Shown: positions 1-8,881 of the stretch, piece after piece
How positions within the stretch are numbered: position 1 is the first letter of the stretch
Layout: the number at the start of each line of letters is the position of its first letter
Source of the DNA: Candidatus Jorgensenbacteria bacterium GW2011_GWB1_50_10
Lineage (GTDB): Bacteria; Patescibacteriota; Minisyncoccia; UBA6257; GWB1-50-10
DNA: 38,927 nucleotides
Assembly: GCA_001004105.1 (NCBI GenBank)
Contig: LCQK01000001.1
Location: 1-38,927, forward strand
Direction: 5' to 3'
Notes under the pieces: generated by a model
The model's input: the letters and a program-made list of their open reading frames with translations, nothing else
Databases searched by the model: none
What the model was told of the DNA's origin: nothing
Translations under genes and position numbers: made by a program

Positions 1-1788
1 AACCGTGCCTTTGACGGTTAAGGTCTTGGTGGCGTCTTTCGCGACAAGCCAGTTCAAGTCCTCAATCACAACATCACCGGCTGCTGCACCCGAACCGATC
101 ACTGAGTAACCGGACGTGCTGCCGATTTGGCTGCCGCCGTCGTAGAGGTAGACCCTTGTCACCTCCGCGGTGGAAGTAGCCGCTGCTGCTGTGGACGAAT
201 CGTTATTGACAAGAAGTTTTAGCTTCTTGACCGTGAGCGCTTCGTTTGCCGCCGTGAAGCGGAACTTGCTCAAAACCTGCTGGGTTGCGCCGCCGTCGGT
301 GACAACGATGCCTGCTTTACTGTCAACGTCATCCGGAGCCGTGGCAACGCTCATACTACCCGCGTTCAAAACTGTGATAACCGGACCTGATATTTCATCG
401 AAGCCCGTATATGTTGGCTCGTTGCCATTCGGGTCAACGGCGACTATATCAACACCGGATACGTCGGCAACGTCCGCAACCTTCAAGGCGTATTTATTGT
501 TTGTTGTCGCAATACTGGATAAGTCCGCTTTCACAATGAGAGTTTTAGATGCGCCACTCGAAATTGTGTAATCCAGAGAAGAAAATATCGCGGATGGAAT
601 TTCTGTACCAGTAAGTGACCCTGTAGCACCAATCTGAGTATCACCATCAAACAATTTCAAGTTTAGAACATCGGATTTTAATTCATCTGCCGTGCCAACG
701 ACGGTGGATGCGGAAACCTTAATAGAGTTGATTTTTATATCGTGATTAACAGCCCTAAGAGTAATACCCAAAAATCCAACTTCAGTAGCGCCTTTGACAA
801 AATTAGTCGACGTGGGCGTACTGGCTAAGGCAATATCTAATTGAGGGGTGGGGTTAATAGTGAAATTGAATTCGCCAGACGTACCTCCGCTCGGAGCCGG
901 ATTGAAAATTGAAATCTTTACAGTGGTGCTTGCAGCCACGTCCGAGGCTAAAATCAATGCGCTAATTTGCGTAGACGAAACGTAAGTTGTTTCTTTATCA
1001 GCTCCATCCCAACGCAATGTGGAGCTAGGCGTAAAATTATAGCCATTGACCGTCAAGACAAATTCACCTGTCCCGGCAATCACAGAAGTCGGTGAAATAC
1101 TCAAAATCACGGGTTGAAAGTCAGTATTCTGAAATCCACTGTAAAGGGCTTCTTCTTTCGTGATATAAACCGCGTATCCTTTTGTTTCCCGGAAATCGTT
1201 CAAAGAATTCAAATCATTCGGCACAGCGGCTTTCCAAGTATCTCCCACGCGAACTGAAGAGGGGCTTGTATTAAAATCCGAATCAGTAAAATCGATTACC
1301 GTACTGTGATTACCATTCAAAGAATCTAAAATGCTAGTGACGTTGTTCGTGTCCGCGGTGGCGGCATTTTGCACCACGGCGTACGTTGGGTTTGCAACAC
1401 CTATGGAATACCAACCGGTTTTGGTGAACTTTCTTTCAAAAAGACGTTCATTCGGAGTTGTGTCATCTTTAAAATTGAGTGTTAAAATCTGAGTCATATT
1501 CGTTTTGTTATTTATAAAATACCCATAAAGCGGAGTAAATTCCGACTGTCCTACTTCCGCCATAGTTGACCACCCGGCAACACTTGCCGCGTTCACAAGG
1601 TAAATGTCAAAGTTTGAAAAGTCCTCGGTCGCTGAAAAAGCGTGATTGGCAACCACCCGTGAGGTAGAAACAATATTCCAGCCAGGAACGAGACCGATAT
1701 CTTGACTGGCGGCATTGGCAATACCAAGAAAAACTGAGCCAAGTAGAGTCATCGCAAATACCGTTATGAAACTGATTGGTGTTCTCAT
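1..1788 (-). CDS. Secreted/surface protein with signal peptide and IPT/TIG-like domain (partial, runs off left edge)
   Basis: Reverse strand is open from ATG at 1788 (MRTPISFITVFAMTLLGSVFLGIANAASQDIGLVPGWNIVST...) through PVILSISPTSVIAGTGEFVLTVNGYNFTPSSTLRWDG (TIG-like) to base 1. Absent from the ORF track because no stop lies in the window. Confidence 0.85.
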   Translation of the reverse strand, partial: MRTPISFITVFAMTLLGSVFLGIANAASQDIGLVPGWNIVSTSRVVANHAFSATEDFSNFDIYLVNAASVAGWSTMAEVGQSEFTPLYGYFINNKTNMTQILTLNFKDDTTPNERLFERKFTKTGWYSIGVANPTYAVVQNAATADTNNVTSILDSLNGNHSTVIDFTDSDFNTSPSSVRVGDTWKAAVPNDLNSLNDFRETKGYAVYITKEEALYSGFQNTDFQPVILSISPTSVIAGTGEFVLTVNGYNFTPSSTLRWDGADKETTYVSSTQISALILASDVAASTTVKISIFNPAPSGGTSGEFNFTINPTPQLDIALASTPTSTNFVKGATEVGFLGITLRAVNHDIKINSIKVSASTVVGTADELKSDVLNLKLFDGDTQIGATGSLTGTEIPSAIFSSLDYTISSGASKTLIVKADLSSIATTNNKYALKVADVADVSGVDIVAVDPNGNEPTYTGFDEISGPVITVLNAGSMSVATAPDDVDSKAGIVVTDGGATQQVLSKFRFTAANEALTVKKLKLLVNNDSSTAAAATSTAEVTRVYLYDGGSQIGSTSGYSVIGSGAAAGDVVIEDLNWLVAKDATKTLTVKGTV

Positions 1789-1935
1789 AGAATGTTTTCG
1801 CCTCTATTAATTTCTATTATACCTGCTACAGCTTCTGTCAATAGAATGATGTTTACCTTTCTCCTTTAATTCGCGCGAATTAGAGAAAATGACTTGGGAA
1901 AATATTATGCGTCAGGAAGAGGTATAATTAAGCTG

Positions 1936-2820
1936 ATGGCCGAAATCCAAAAACTTTTGAAGGAATATTTGGACTATCTGGAGATTGAAAAAAACCGGTC
2001 ACCGCTCACGCGGGAAAACTACGAACGGTACATAAATCTGTTTTTGAAAAGCACCGGGGTGACGAATCTCAAAGACCTAGACGAGGAAGTAATCAGGGAT
2101 TTCCGATTGAAGCTCGCCCGCGGCAGTTTGAAGAAAATCACCCAAGGATATTACGTAATCGCTCTCCGGCAATTTTTGAAATTTCTGGTGAAGCGCGGCT
2201 ACAAAGTCGTGCCGCCGGAGACAATAGAACTCCCTAAAATTTCCCGCCGCGACATTGAAACCTTGGATTACGCCGAACTGGAGCGACTGATGGACGCCCC
2301 GAAGGGCAGGACGCTCCGCGCCCTGCGGGACAAGGCGATTTTGGAAACGTTTTTCTCAACCGGCCTGCGGCTCTCCGAACTCTGCAATCTGAACAGGAAC
2401 ATAGATTTGAAGCGCGGCGAGATTTCGGTGCGCGGCAAAGGCGATAAATTAAGGGTGGTTTTCCTCTCCGACCGCGCCAAAGGAGCGATTAAAAATTATC
2501 TGGAAAAACGCGAAGACGTGGATGAAGCGCTTTTTGCGAGCTTGACCAAGCAAGGCAAGGCCATCGGCCGGATTACGCCCCGGGCGGTAGAACGGATGAT
2601 TGATGGCCGCGGCCGTGAAGCTGGTATCGCAAAAAAGGTACACCCTCACATGATACGCCACCAGTTCGCCACCGACCTTCTAATAAACGGCGCGGACTTG
2701 CGTTCGGTCCAGGAATTATTGGGCCACGCAAACATCGCCACTACCCAAATCTACACTCACATTACCAATAAAGAACTTAAAGAAGTCCACGAAGCGTTTC
2801 ACGCCCGCCGCCGCAAATAG
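1936..2820 (+). CDS. Tyrosine recombinase, XerC/XerD-like
   Basis: Phage-integrase fold: N-terminal SAM-like core domain, then ...STGLRLSELCNL...HPHMIRHQFATDLL...LRSVQELLGHANIATTQIYTH (catalytic R..HxxR..H..Y). Start moved from 1894 to ATG 1936 because TATAAT lies at 1923-1928. Confidence 0.93.
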   Translation: MAEIQKLLKEYLDYLEIEKNRSPLTRENYERYINLFLKSTGVTNLKDLDEEVIRDFRLKLARGSLKKITQGYYVIALRQFLKFLVKRGYKVVPPETIELPKISRRDIETLDYAELERLMDAPKGRTLRALRDKAILETFFSTGLRLSELCNLNRNIDLKRGEISVRGKGDKLRVVFLSDRAKGAIKNYLEKREDVDEALFASLTKQGKAIGRITPRAVERMIDGRGREAGIAKKVHPHMIRHQFATDLLINGADLRSVQELLGHANIATTQIYTHITNKELKEVHEAFHARRRK

Positions 2821-2825
2821 CTCTT

Positions 2826-3704
2826 ATGAAAATGTTTGAAAAAATAAAAAGTTCTCTTCAATCGCCAGCCAGGTTTATTGTCTCTTATATATTTGTGAAC
2901 CTTATTTTTTTCTGGGTGATTGGAATAATTAATAATTTCAATTATGCGGTATTTTGGAGTTGTGATTTTTTTTGGGGATGCTGGCCTTCTCTTTTAGGAA
3001 TAGTCAGATATATACTAATTTTTGGAATCCCTCTTTTAGCTATCCCACTTTTTGGACTAACAAAGAAGTTTTTCTTTTCATTAATCTTTATCTTGATAAT
3101 TTTAACAATATTCAATTTTGGAGTTTTTAATTATTATTCTAAGCAAGTGGATACTGTTGCTGATATCAGGTCTATTGGGTCAATGGAGCATCTTTCTGTA
3201 GAGAATTTCTCTTATCAATTAAATGACGGTTCTAATCTTACTGTTGATTTCATTATTAATACAATATCCCTTAAGCCATCAAAGAATTATGTTTTCCGTT
3301 TGGTATTCAGCTCTGAAGAAAATGGCGAAGAGATTAAACTATCAAATTTCAATTATTACATTTTTGACGATTATTATCCCCTTTCATTTAATATATCCAA
3401 AGAAGATGATGGGGCTCATTTTCAAGAGATTATAACCAAAAGAGGAACTAAAAAATATATTCCTTATATCATTTTAGGAAGAGATGAATCATCTGCCATA
3501 CAAAAATTAGAACCAAAAATTAGAAAGTCAGAGTATCTGTGTTCATTGGCAATTGTGTGTGGTCAGGATATGTTTAAGCTAATTCATCCATCTTACATTT
3601 ATGCGGGCTCTCCTTTATTTTTCAATGATAACAATATTTTTTTCGATAAAAACATAGTTGATATTGGAATAAAGAAAATTAGAGACCCCTTACAAATTCC
3701 ATAA
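2826..3704 (+). CDS. Hypothetical membrane protein, AT-rich
   Basis: 292-aa ORF with several N-terminal hydrophobic helices; visibly more AT-rich than its neighbours; starts 6 nt after the recombinase stop. Confidence 0.65.
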   Translation: MKMFEKIKSSLQSPARFIVSYIFVNLIFFWVIGIINNFNYAVFWSCDFFWGCWPSLLGIVRYILIFGIPLLAIPLFGLTKKFFFSLIFILIILTIFNFGVFNYYSKQVDTVADIRSIGSMEHLSVENFSYQLNDGSNLTVDFIINTISLKPSKNYVFRLVFSSEENGEEIKLSNFNYYIFDDYYPLSFNISKEDDGAHFQEIITKRGTKKYIPYIILGRDESSAIQKLEPKIRKSEYLCSLAIVCGQDMFKLIHPSYIYAGSPLFFNDNNIFFDKNIVDIGIKKIRDPLQIP

Positions 3705-3735
3705 ACAAAAATCCAAAGGGGGGAATAAGTTGTGC

Positions 3736-3808
3736 GTTCAATCCTCTCACAAATAAAATAACTCACAATTGTGAGTTATTTTATTTGTGCGCGCTGAGAG
3801 GATTGAAC
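3736..3808. repeat. Long interrupted inverted repeat; probable bidirectional terminator mirroring the tRNA-Val 3' end
   Basis: Perfect 40-bp palindrome ACAAATAAAATAACTCACAATTGTGAGTTATTTTATTTGT (3749-3788), flanked by GTTCAATCCTCTCA (3736-3749) and its reverse complement TGAGAGGATTGAAC (3795-3808). Confidence 0.9.
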
Positions 3809-3859
3809 TCCCGACCCTCGCAGTGTAAATGCGATGCTCTACCACTGAGCTAAGCGCGC
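3788..3859 (-). tRNA. tRNA-Val (anticodon UAC)
   Basis: Reverse strand GCGCGCTTAGCTCAGTGGTAGAGCATCGCATTTACACTGCGAGGGTCGGGAGTTCAATCCTCTCAGCGCGCA: cloverleaf, anticodon loop TTTACAC, no encoded CCA. Confidence 0.93.
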
Positions 3860-3905
3860 ATTTGTAGTTAAGTTAAGCTAAAACAAGATTTACCGCAAAT
3901 AATGA

Positions 3906-3949
3906 GTGTGTTATAATGAACAGGTAATCAGTGGTTAATATAATCACTG
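3906..3949 (+). promoter_or_regulatory. Promoter with extended -10 (TGTTATAAT) and palindromic operator candidate
   Basis: TGTTATAAT with TTTACC 17 nt upstream of TATAAT; inverted repeat CAGTGGTTA-ATA-TAATCACTG (3929-3949) ten nt before the ATG at 3959. Confidence 0.5.
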
Positions 3950-3958
3950 CTCTATAAC

Positions 3959-4621
3959 ATGGCCCGACTTAAAGACAGACAACATGCTCTTATTCTACGG
4001 AAAGAAGGAAAAAGCTACAGTCAGATAAAATCTTCTATCGGTGTAAGTAAAGGTACTCTAAGCTACTGGCTTAGAGATTTTCCATTACCAGAGGAGCGAA
4101 TTCGTGAACTCCGAGATTGGAGCCAACAACGGATAGAACGCTACCGGCAAACGAGATTAAGAACAAAGGAAGATAGGTTAAATAAAATTTATTTTGAACA
4201 AAAGAGGATTATTTTCCCGCTTTCTAAAAGAGATCTATTAATCGCTGGCCTCTTTCTTTATTGGGGCGAAGGTTCAAAATCAAAATTACCGGAATTAGAA
4301 GTTGCTAACACGGATCCCGCAGTACCAAAATTCTTTATTTACTGGGTCACAAAATTTCTAAAATTAGAAAAATCAAAAATAAAAGCCCATCTTCATCTCT
4401 ATAACGATATGGACGTTGCGAAGGAAATAAATTTTTGGTCTTCTGCGCTTGATATTCCAAAAACACAATTCACGAAACCGTATATCAAGAAGAATTCTTC
4501 TGAATTAATAAATCGTGGAACTTTTGGACATGGTACTTGTACTATCCGAATTGGAAACGCAAGAGTTGGCGAAAAGGTCCAAATGGGATTAAAATCAATC
4601 CGAGATCGATTCGGCCCGTAG
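3959..4621 (+). CDS. HTH protein with LAGLIDADG-like C-terminal region
   Basis: N-terminal HTH (ALILRKEGKSYSQIKSSIGVSKGTLSYWLRDF); C-terminal LLIAGLFLYWGEGSKSK...AKEINFWSSALDI resembles LAGLIDADG (xxAGLxxxxGEGS). Stop TAG is inside the downstream tRNA. Confidence 0.6.
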   Translation: MARLKDRQHALILRKEGKSYSQIKSSIGVSKGTLSYWLRDFPLPEERIRELRDWSQQRIERYRQTRLRTKEDRLNKIYFEQKRIIFPLSKRDLLIAGLFLYWGEGSKSKLPELEVANTDPAVPKFFIYWVTKFLKLEKSKIKAHLHLYNDMDVAKEINFWSSALDIPKTQFTKPYIKKNSSELINRGTFGHGTCTIRIGNARVGEKVQMGLKSIRDRFGP

Positions 4622-4684
4622 CTCAACGGTGGAGCAGGCGTCTTATACACGCAAGGCTTGTAGGTTCGAATCCTACCGGGCCGA
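4612..4684 (+). tRNA. tRNA-Ile (anticodon UAU)
   Basis: CGGCCCG-TA-GCTC AACGGTG GAGC-A-GGCGT CTTATAC ACGCA-AGGCTT-GTAGG TTCGAAT CCTAC-CGGGCCG-A; U33 and A37 fit anticodon UAU; 27:43 would be a G-A mismatch; no CCA. Confidence 0.8.
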
Positions 4685-4688
4685 CAAA

Positions 4689-6530
4689 TTATCTAATCGC
4701 TATCGGTTTAAGATTATAACTTTTTACGATTTTGTAAAATTCTTCCTGTTCCAGCGTCTCTTTTTCCATAAGGGCTTTGGCTATCGCTTCAAGGATTTTT
4801 CCTTTGGTGGAGACGATTTTTTTGGCGAAGGAATGGGCTTTGTTTATCAAACTATTCACTTCCTCGTCGATCACGGAAGCGATCTTTTCCGAATAATCCT
4901 TTTCGGTGGAAATTTCGCGGCCTAAAAAAATCAACTCCTGGGTCTTGCCAAAAGTCCGCGGCCCAAGCTTATCACTCATCCCGAATTGCGTGACCATCTT
5001 GTGAGCGAGCATCGTTGCCTGCTTGATGTCGTTTGAAGAACCGGTTGAAAGGTCCCTGAATTTGAGCATTTCGGCCGCATAGCCGCCGAAGGCAACGGCC
5101 AGGTCGGCTAAAAACTGGGCCTTGGTCTTCAGACGCCGCTCTTCGGTCGGAAGCTTCAGGGTATAGCCGCCGGCAATGCCGCGAGAGACAACCGAAACTT
5201 TGTGAACCGGGTCCGCATCTTTTAAGCTTGCCGTAACCAGGGCATGGCCAGCTTCGTGATAAGCGGTGATTTCTTTTTCTTTTTTGGAAATCACCCGGCT
5301 CTTGCGTTCCGGTCCCAAAATGATTTTTTCAATGGAATCGAGCAGATCGTTCTGAATCACGATTTTCCGGTTCTGCCGGGCCGTCAAAATCGCCGCTTCA
5401 TTTACGAGGTTCGCCAAATCGGCGCCGGAAAATCCCGGAGTGCGGACCGCGACTACCCTCAAATCGACGGATTTATCGAGCGGCATTTCCCGGGCGTGGA
5501 TTTTCAGAATCGCTTCCCGGTCGTTGATATCGGGCATATCCAAAATCACCCGCCGGTCAAATCGGCCGGGCCGCAATAGCGCCGGGTCTAAAACATCCGG
5601 TCGGTTCGTCGCCGCCATCACAATTACGTTTGTGTCGCGTTCAAAGCCATCCATTTCCACCAAAATCTGGTTCAAGGTCTGTTCCCGCTCGTCGTGGCCT
5701 CCGCCCAAACCGGCGCCCCGCTCGCGGCCCACGGCGTCAATCTCGTCAATGAAAACAATGGAGGGCGCCGTTTTTTTGGCAGTCTGGAACAAGTCGCGGA
5801 CGCGGGAAGCGCCCACCCCCACGAACATTTCCACGAACTCGGAGGCCGAGATATGAAAGAAGGGTACGTTGGATTCGCCGGCGACCGCCCGGGCAAGTAA
5901 AGTTTTGCCGGTGCCGGGCAAGCCCATCAGAAGCACGCCGCGAGGAATGCGCGCGCCGATCGACAAGAATTTTTTCGGATTCTTCAGAAAATCAACGACT
6001 TCCTCCAATTCTTCTTTGGCTTCCTTCAGGCCGGCCGCATCTTTGAAGGTGTAGCGCCGCTGAGAAGCCGTAAAAAGTTTGAGGTTTGCTTTGCCGAAAG
6101 TGAAGGCCTGGTTTACGCCGGTTTTCGCCTGCCGCAAAATCCACCAGAAAATCAAAACTATCACAATAATGGGGAGGAGGGCGGGAATGAGAACGCCGAG
6201 CCAGAATTTCAGGCCGCTTTCGTCTTTAACGGATAATTCCACGGCCCGGAGCGCCTCCGGCGAGACGCCGTAATTTTTGAGCGTCTCGGTGAGCCCCGAT
6301 TCGTTTTCTTTCCGGGAAACGGCTTTGATGCCGTCCTGCAAAACTATCTGGAGGGTGTTGCCGGAGACAGCGATTGATTTCACCTGCGCTTCGTTGATTT
6401 TTGAGGCCAAAACGTCAAGCGCAAAAACCGGCGTCTTTTCGGAGGCGAAATTAATCAGATTGGAGAAAAGAAGCGCGATGAGAATGAAGGTCAAAACCGC
6501 CCACAATAAATTTTTGCCGAAAGTACCCAT
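4689..6530 (-). CDS. ftsH: ATP-dependent zinc metalloprotease FtsH
   Basis: Walker [21 protein letters not shown] region, HEAGH zinc motif; start moved to [15 protein letters not shown]. Confidence 0.97.
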   Translation of the reverse strand: MGTFGKNLLWAVLTFILIALLFSNLINFASEKTPVFALDVLASKINEAQVKSIAVSGNTLQIVLQDGIKAVSRKENESGLTETLKNYGVSPEALRAVELSVKDESGLKFWLGVLIPALLPIIVIVLIFWWILRQAKTGVNQAFTFGKANLKLFTASQRRYTFKDAAGLKEAKEELEEVVDFLKNPKKFLSIGARIPRGVLLMGLPGTGKTLLARAVAGESNVPFFHISASEFVEMFVGVGASRVRDLFQTAKKTAPSIVFIDEIDAVGRERGAGLGGGHDEREQTLNQILVEMDGFERDTNVIVMAATNRPDVLDPALLRPGRFDRRVILDMPDINDREAILKIHAREMPLDKSVDLRVVAVRTPGFSGADLANLVNEAAILTARQNRKIVIQNDLLDSIEKIILGPERKSRVISKKEKEITAYHEAGHALVTASLKDADPVHKVSVVSRGIAGGYTLKLPTEERRLKTKAQFLADLAVAFGGYAAEMLKFRDLSTGSSNDIKQATMLAHKMVTQFGMSDKLGPRTFGKTQELIFLGREISTEKDYSEKIASVIDEEVNSLINKAHSFAKKIVSTKGKILEAIAKALMEKETLEQEEFYKIVKSYNLKPIAIR

Positions 6531-6589
6531 AGAAATTTCAGGTTCTTTCAATATAACCAAATCAAGAGTGGTTGTAAACAAAAAGCGAA

Positions 6590-6611
6590 GAGCCACCATT
6601 GCTGGTGGCTC
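6590..6611 (-). terminator. Intrinsic terminator
   Basis: On the minus strand: GAGCCACCA GCAA TGGTGGCTC then TTCGCTTTTTGTTT. Confidence 0.7.
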
Positions 6612-6637
6612 AACTTGCTGCTCTTCCAACCCAACCG

Positions 6638-7324
6638 TCAGTTTGAAGCGACGGCGTCGGGCGCGATTGAAGCGATGAGACGAACGACCTCCTTGCGATG
6701 TTCGGAAATCGTCTTCTCTCGCAGCTGCCGGAGCCGGTCTTTTAGGTTACGGCGCCTATCACCCGAGATACTTACGACCTCGTCCCGGTACTTTTCCAGG
6801 TCGGCGAGAATCGCCTCCACCCCCTCCGCAATCTGAATAAACTTGCGGAGTATGGCGATGTGATCGTCCATGGTGAGTTTCTCGTCATCCCGGATGAGAA
6901 GCATTGCTTCCGAGAGTTCATCCGGCCCGCTTGCGAGCGCCCAGAGCCAAGCTTGGACGGAAATCCCAAGCTTCTCCCGGGAAAGAGTTCTAGGGTCAAA
7001 CTCTTTCTCGCCCCTAAGAACCGGAACGCACGTCTCCACGAAAGCGAGTCGACCCAAAACGGAGCTTGCTCTCTCGGCCATCTGCTCGCGCAGCCAGCCC
7101 ACCGGCACCCTCGCTCTGAGGTCCTCAACGATCTGGGAGAGATCGGCTTTAGTATGAACCACAGCTCCCGTGTCCCCGTGAACGACGTGTCTTGTTGCCT
7201 GTTTCGAGAGACGTAGGGCTTTCTTCAGGAGGGAGTAACCTTCCCTCACGCCTTGGTTCACGCTATCGAGCGTCTTCTCCACAGGCCCTCCTGCCCGCCC
7301 TAACTCATCGCGTATATTGCTCAT
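6638..7324 (-). CDS. Hypothetical helical protein
   Basis: ORF trimmed from 7717 to MSNIRDELGRAGG at 7324; the upstream 131 aa are low-complexity read-through over the 7426-7707 gene. Own terminator downstream. Confidence 0.6.
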   Translation of the reverse strand: MSNIRDELGRAGGPVEKTLDSVNQGVREGYSLLKKALRLSKQATRHVVHGDTGAVVHTKADLSQIVEDLRARVPVGWLREQMAERASSVLGRLAFVETCVPVLRGEKEFDPRTLSREKLGISVQAWLWALASGPDELSEAMLLIRDDEKLTMDDHIAILRKFIQIAEGVEAILADLEKYRDEVVSISGDRRRNLKDRLRQLREKTISEHRKEVVRLIASIAPDAVASN

Positions 7325-7384
7325 ATGAGAACCGTTCCTGGAAAGGAGTTGGCGCAGTACGCTGTCAATGTGCGAAAATAAAAT

Positions 7385-7401
7385 AGCATCTTTTAGATGC
7401 T
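7385..7401 (-). terminator. Terminator hairpin for the 7426-7707 gene
   Basis: Minus strand AGCATC TAAAA GATGCT followed by ATTTTATTTT. Confidence 0.5.
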
Positions 7402-7425
7402 CTGTCAAACAAAGAGATTTGAAAG

Positions 7426-7707
7426 CTATTGATTCAGAAGGTCGTCCAAATTCTGGCTTTCCTCTTCCAAACCGCTGAAACCGTCGGGCACGGCTGGGGC
7501 CGGATTCTGAACTTCTTCCGTTGTGGTTGCGGCGGGTGTTTCCGGCGGCGCAAGGTTCGCGTCCAGGTTTTGCGGGGCGGGATTTTCCAAACCGTTCGGC
7601 GCGTTGGTTTTCGGCTGAAAAAGAAGCGGCACATAAGCCATCACCAAGCCAAGAACGACAAGCAGAACGACAAAGATGGCAATATTGCTGTTTGGTTTTA
7701 ACTTCAT
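7426..7707 (-). CDS. Hypothetical single-TM protein with Pro/Ala/Thr-rich tail
   Basis: MKLKPNSNIAIFVVLLVVLGLVMAYVPLLF + disordered tail; abuts the exonuclease gene at 7720. Confidence 0.65.
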   Translation of the reverse strand: MKLKPNSNIAIFVVLLVVLGLVMAYVPLLFQPKTNAPNGLENPAPQNLDANLAPPETPAATTTEEVQNPAPAVPDGFSGLEEESQNLDDLLNQ

Positions 7708-7719
7708 GGTAATTCAATT

Positions 7720-8286
7720 TTAGAAGAGACCGTTCTGCGGCGCAACTTCCTCCTTATAGACGAGGTTTAACTTGACCATATCGGGCAAATCGCGCTGGGG
7801 AATCCAGAGATAACCTTTGTCTCTGATTAAATCAAAAATCTCTTTGGTGATTTTCACATCCTGCAGGCAGTAACTTTTGAGCTTTTCTATCTCGCCGCGC
7901 TTGTACATTTCTATCGCTTCCAAGCCATGCCCGGTTTTGCCGACGCCTAAATTCGCTTGGGCGAGCACTCCCAAGCCGATCCGGCGACCGAACGATTTTT
8001 CAATCTCCTCAAGAATGTCAAAGTGGGGAATGCTCGTAAGTTTGAAATCAAAGTGCTTTTCCAGAACCGGAATATCAAAACGCTTACTGGAAAAGCCGAC
8101 TAAAAGCCCGGCGCGCTTCAAGAGCGGTACCAAACCCCCAAGTTCGTTCTCGCCGAAGACGTAATATTTGTCCTCATCGTAAGAATAGGCGCCGACGACC
8201 GACACTAAAAGGTCTCTCACGTTCTGGTCGCCGCCGACATCCTGAAAGGAATTTTTGGTTTCTATATCAAAAACAATCTTATCCAT
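7720..8286 (-). CDS. Predicted DEDD-type 3'-5' exonuclease / RNase H-like protein
   Basis: IVFDIETKNSF, GFSSKRFDIPVL, YCLQDVKITKEIF motifs. Confidence 0.75.
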   Translation of the reverse strand: MDKIVFDIETKNSFQDVGGDQNVRDLLVSVVGAYSYDEDKYYVFGENELGGLVPLLKRAGLLVGFSSKRFDIPVLEKHFDFKLTSIPHFDILEEIEKSFGRRIGLGVLAQANLGVGKTGHGLEAIEMYKRGEIEKLKSYCLQDVKITKEIFDLIRDKGYLWIPQRDLPDMVKLNLVYKEEVAPQNGLF

Positions 8287-8769
8287 CTAAACATGTCTAT
8301 CCGCCACCTTACTTGCGGCGTAGCTTTCCGGTTTGGTTTTCGCTTCGAAGTTTGAGGCCCGAATCATGCCAACCACTTCTTGAATCAACACAGAGGTCGG
8401 GCCGTTTTCGCCGACGTCGGCGTGGATTTCAAAACTCCAGTTATCTGATTTCTGGCTGACTTTCAACTCGGAGAGAATGAGCCGCGCCACTTCAAGTGAG
8501 AGGAGAACTTCCCTGATAATGCGGTCGCGGATGGTGTGAAACTTACCCAATTCCAGCCGGCGCCAGAAATAACGGCCACCGTTCCCCACCCGGTGGACGA
8601 CGACCGCCGTCACAAAATCGGCGTTTTTATCCAAAAGGAGTTCTGAATCGGTGCCAATGACGATTTTGTATTCCCGCTTCGGGTCGCTCTCCATAAAACG
8701 CAAAATCTCGGCGACCACGTCTTTCACGCCGAGTTCCAATCCGAATGCACTCAAAAATTTCAAATCCAT
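8287..8769 (-). CDS. RNase H-like YkuK/DUF458-family protein
   Basis: YKIVIGTDSE...FVTAVVVHRVGNGGRYFWRR...EIHADVGENGPTSVLIQEVVGMI resembles the YkuK family. Confidence 0.7.
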   Translation of the reverse strand: MDLKFLSAFGLELGVKDVVAEILRFMESDPKREYKIVIGTDSELLLDKNADFVTAVVVHRVGNGGRYFWRRLELGKFHTIRDRIIREVLLSLEVARLILSELKVSQKSDNWSFEIHADVGENGPTSVLIQEVVGMIRASNFEAKTKPESYAASKVADRHV

Positions 8770-8881
8770 TGTTTCTTAAAATTATTCTTCTCCTTTCTTT
8801 TTGTCAATTATTAATAGAAATCGGAAGCCTGCGGCATTTGCCGCCGCCTGCTGGAAGGAGAGAATTAAGATTTAGTCTATC

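Noticed and set aside
170-571. 133-aa plus-strand ORF
   Set aside because: Antisense to the long open minus-strand TIG-domain gene with signal peptide; no start context.
1867-1882. TAATTCGCGCGAATTA palindrome as an operator or recombination site
   Set aside because: Perfect 16-bp palindrome, but no second copy or promoter overlap was established; could be chance in a divergent gap.
2926-2939. AATAATT AATAATT as another heptad tract
   Set aside because: Only two units in an AT-rich gene; expected by chance.
3736-3808. attL/attR duplication of tRNA-Val
   Set aside because: The partial tRNA copy is inverted and adjacent, whereas integration produces direct repeats flanking the element.
4629-4925. 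98-aa ORF starting inside tRNA-Ile
   Set aside because: Antisense to the ftsH C-terminus and overlaps a tRNA.
6638-7717. Full 359-aa version of the minus-strand ORF
   Set aside because: First 131 aa are Arg/Ser-rich read-through overlapping the 7426-7707 gene and its terminator; trimmed to 7324.
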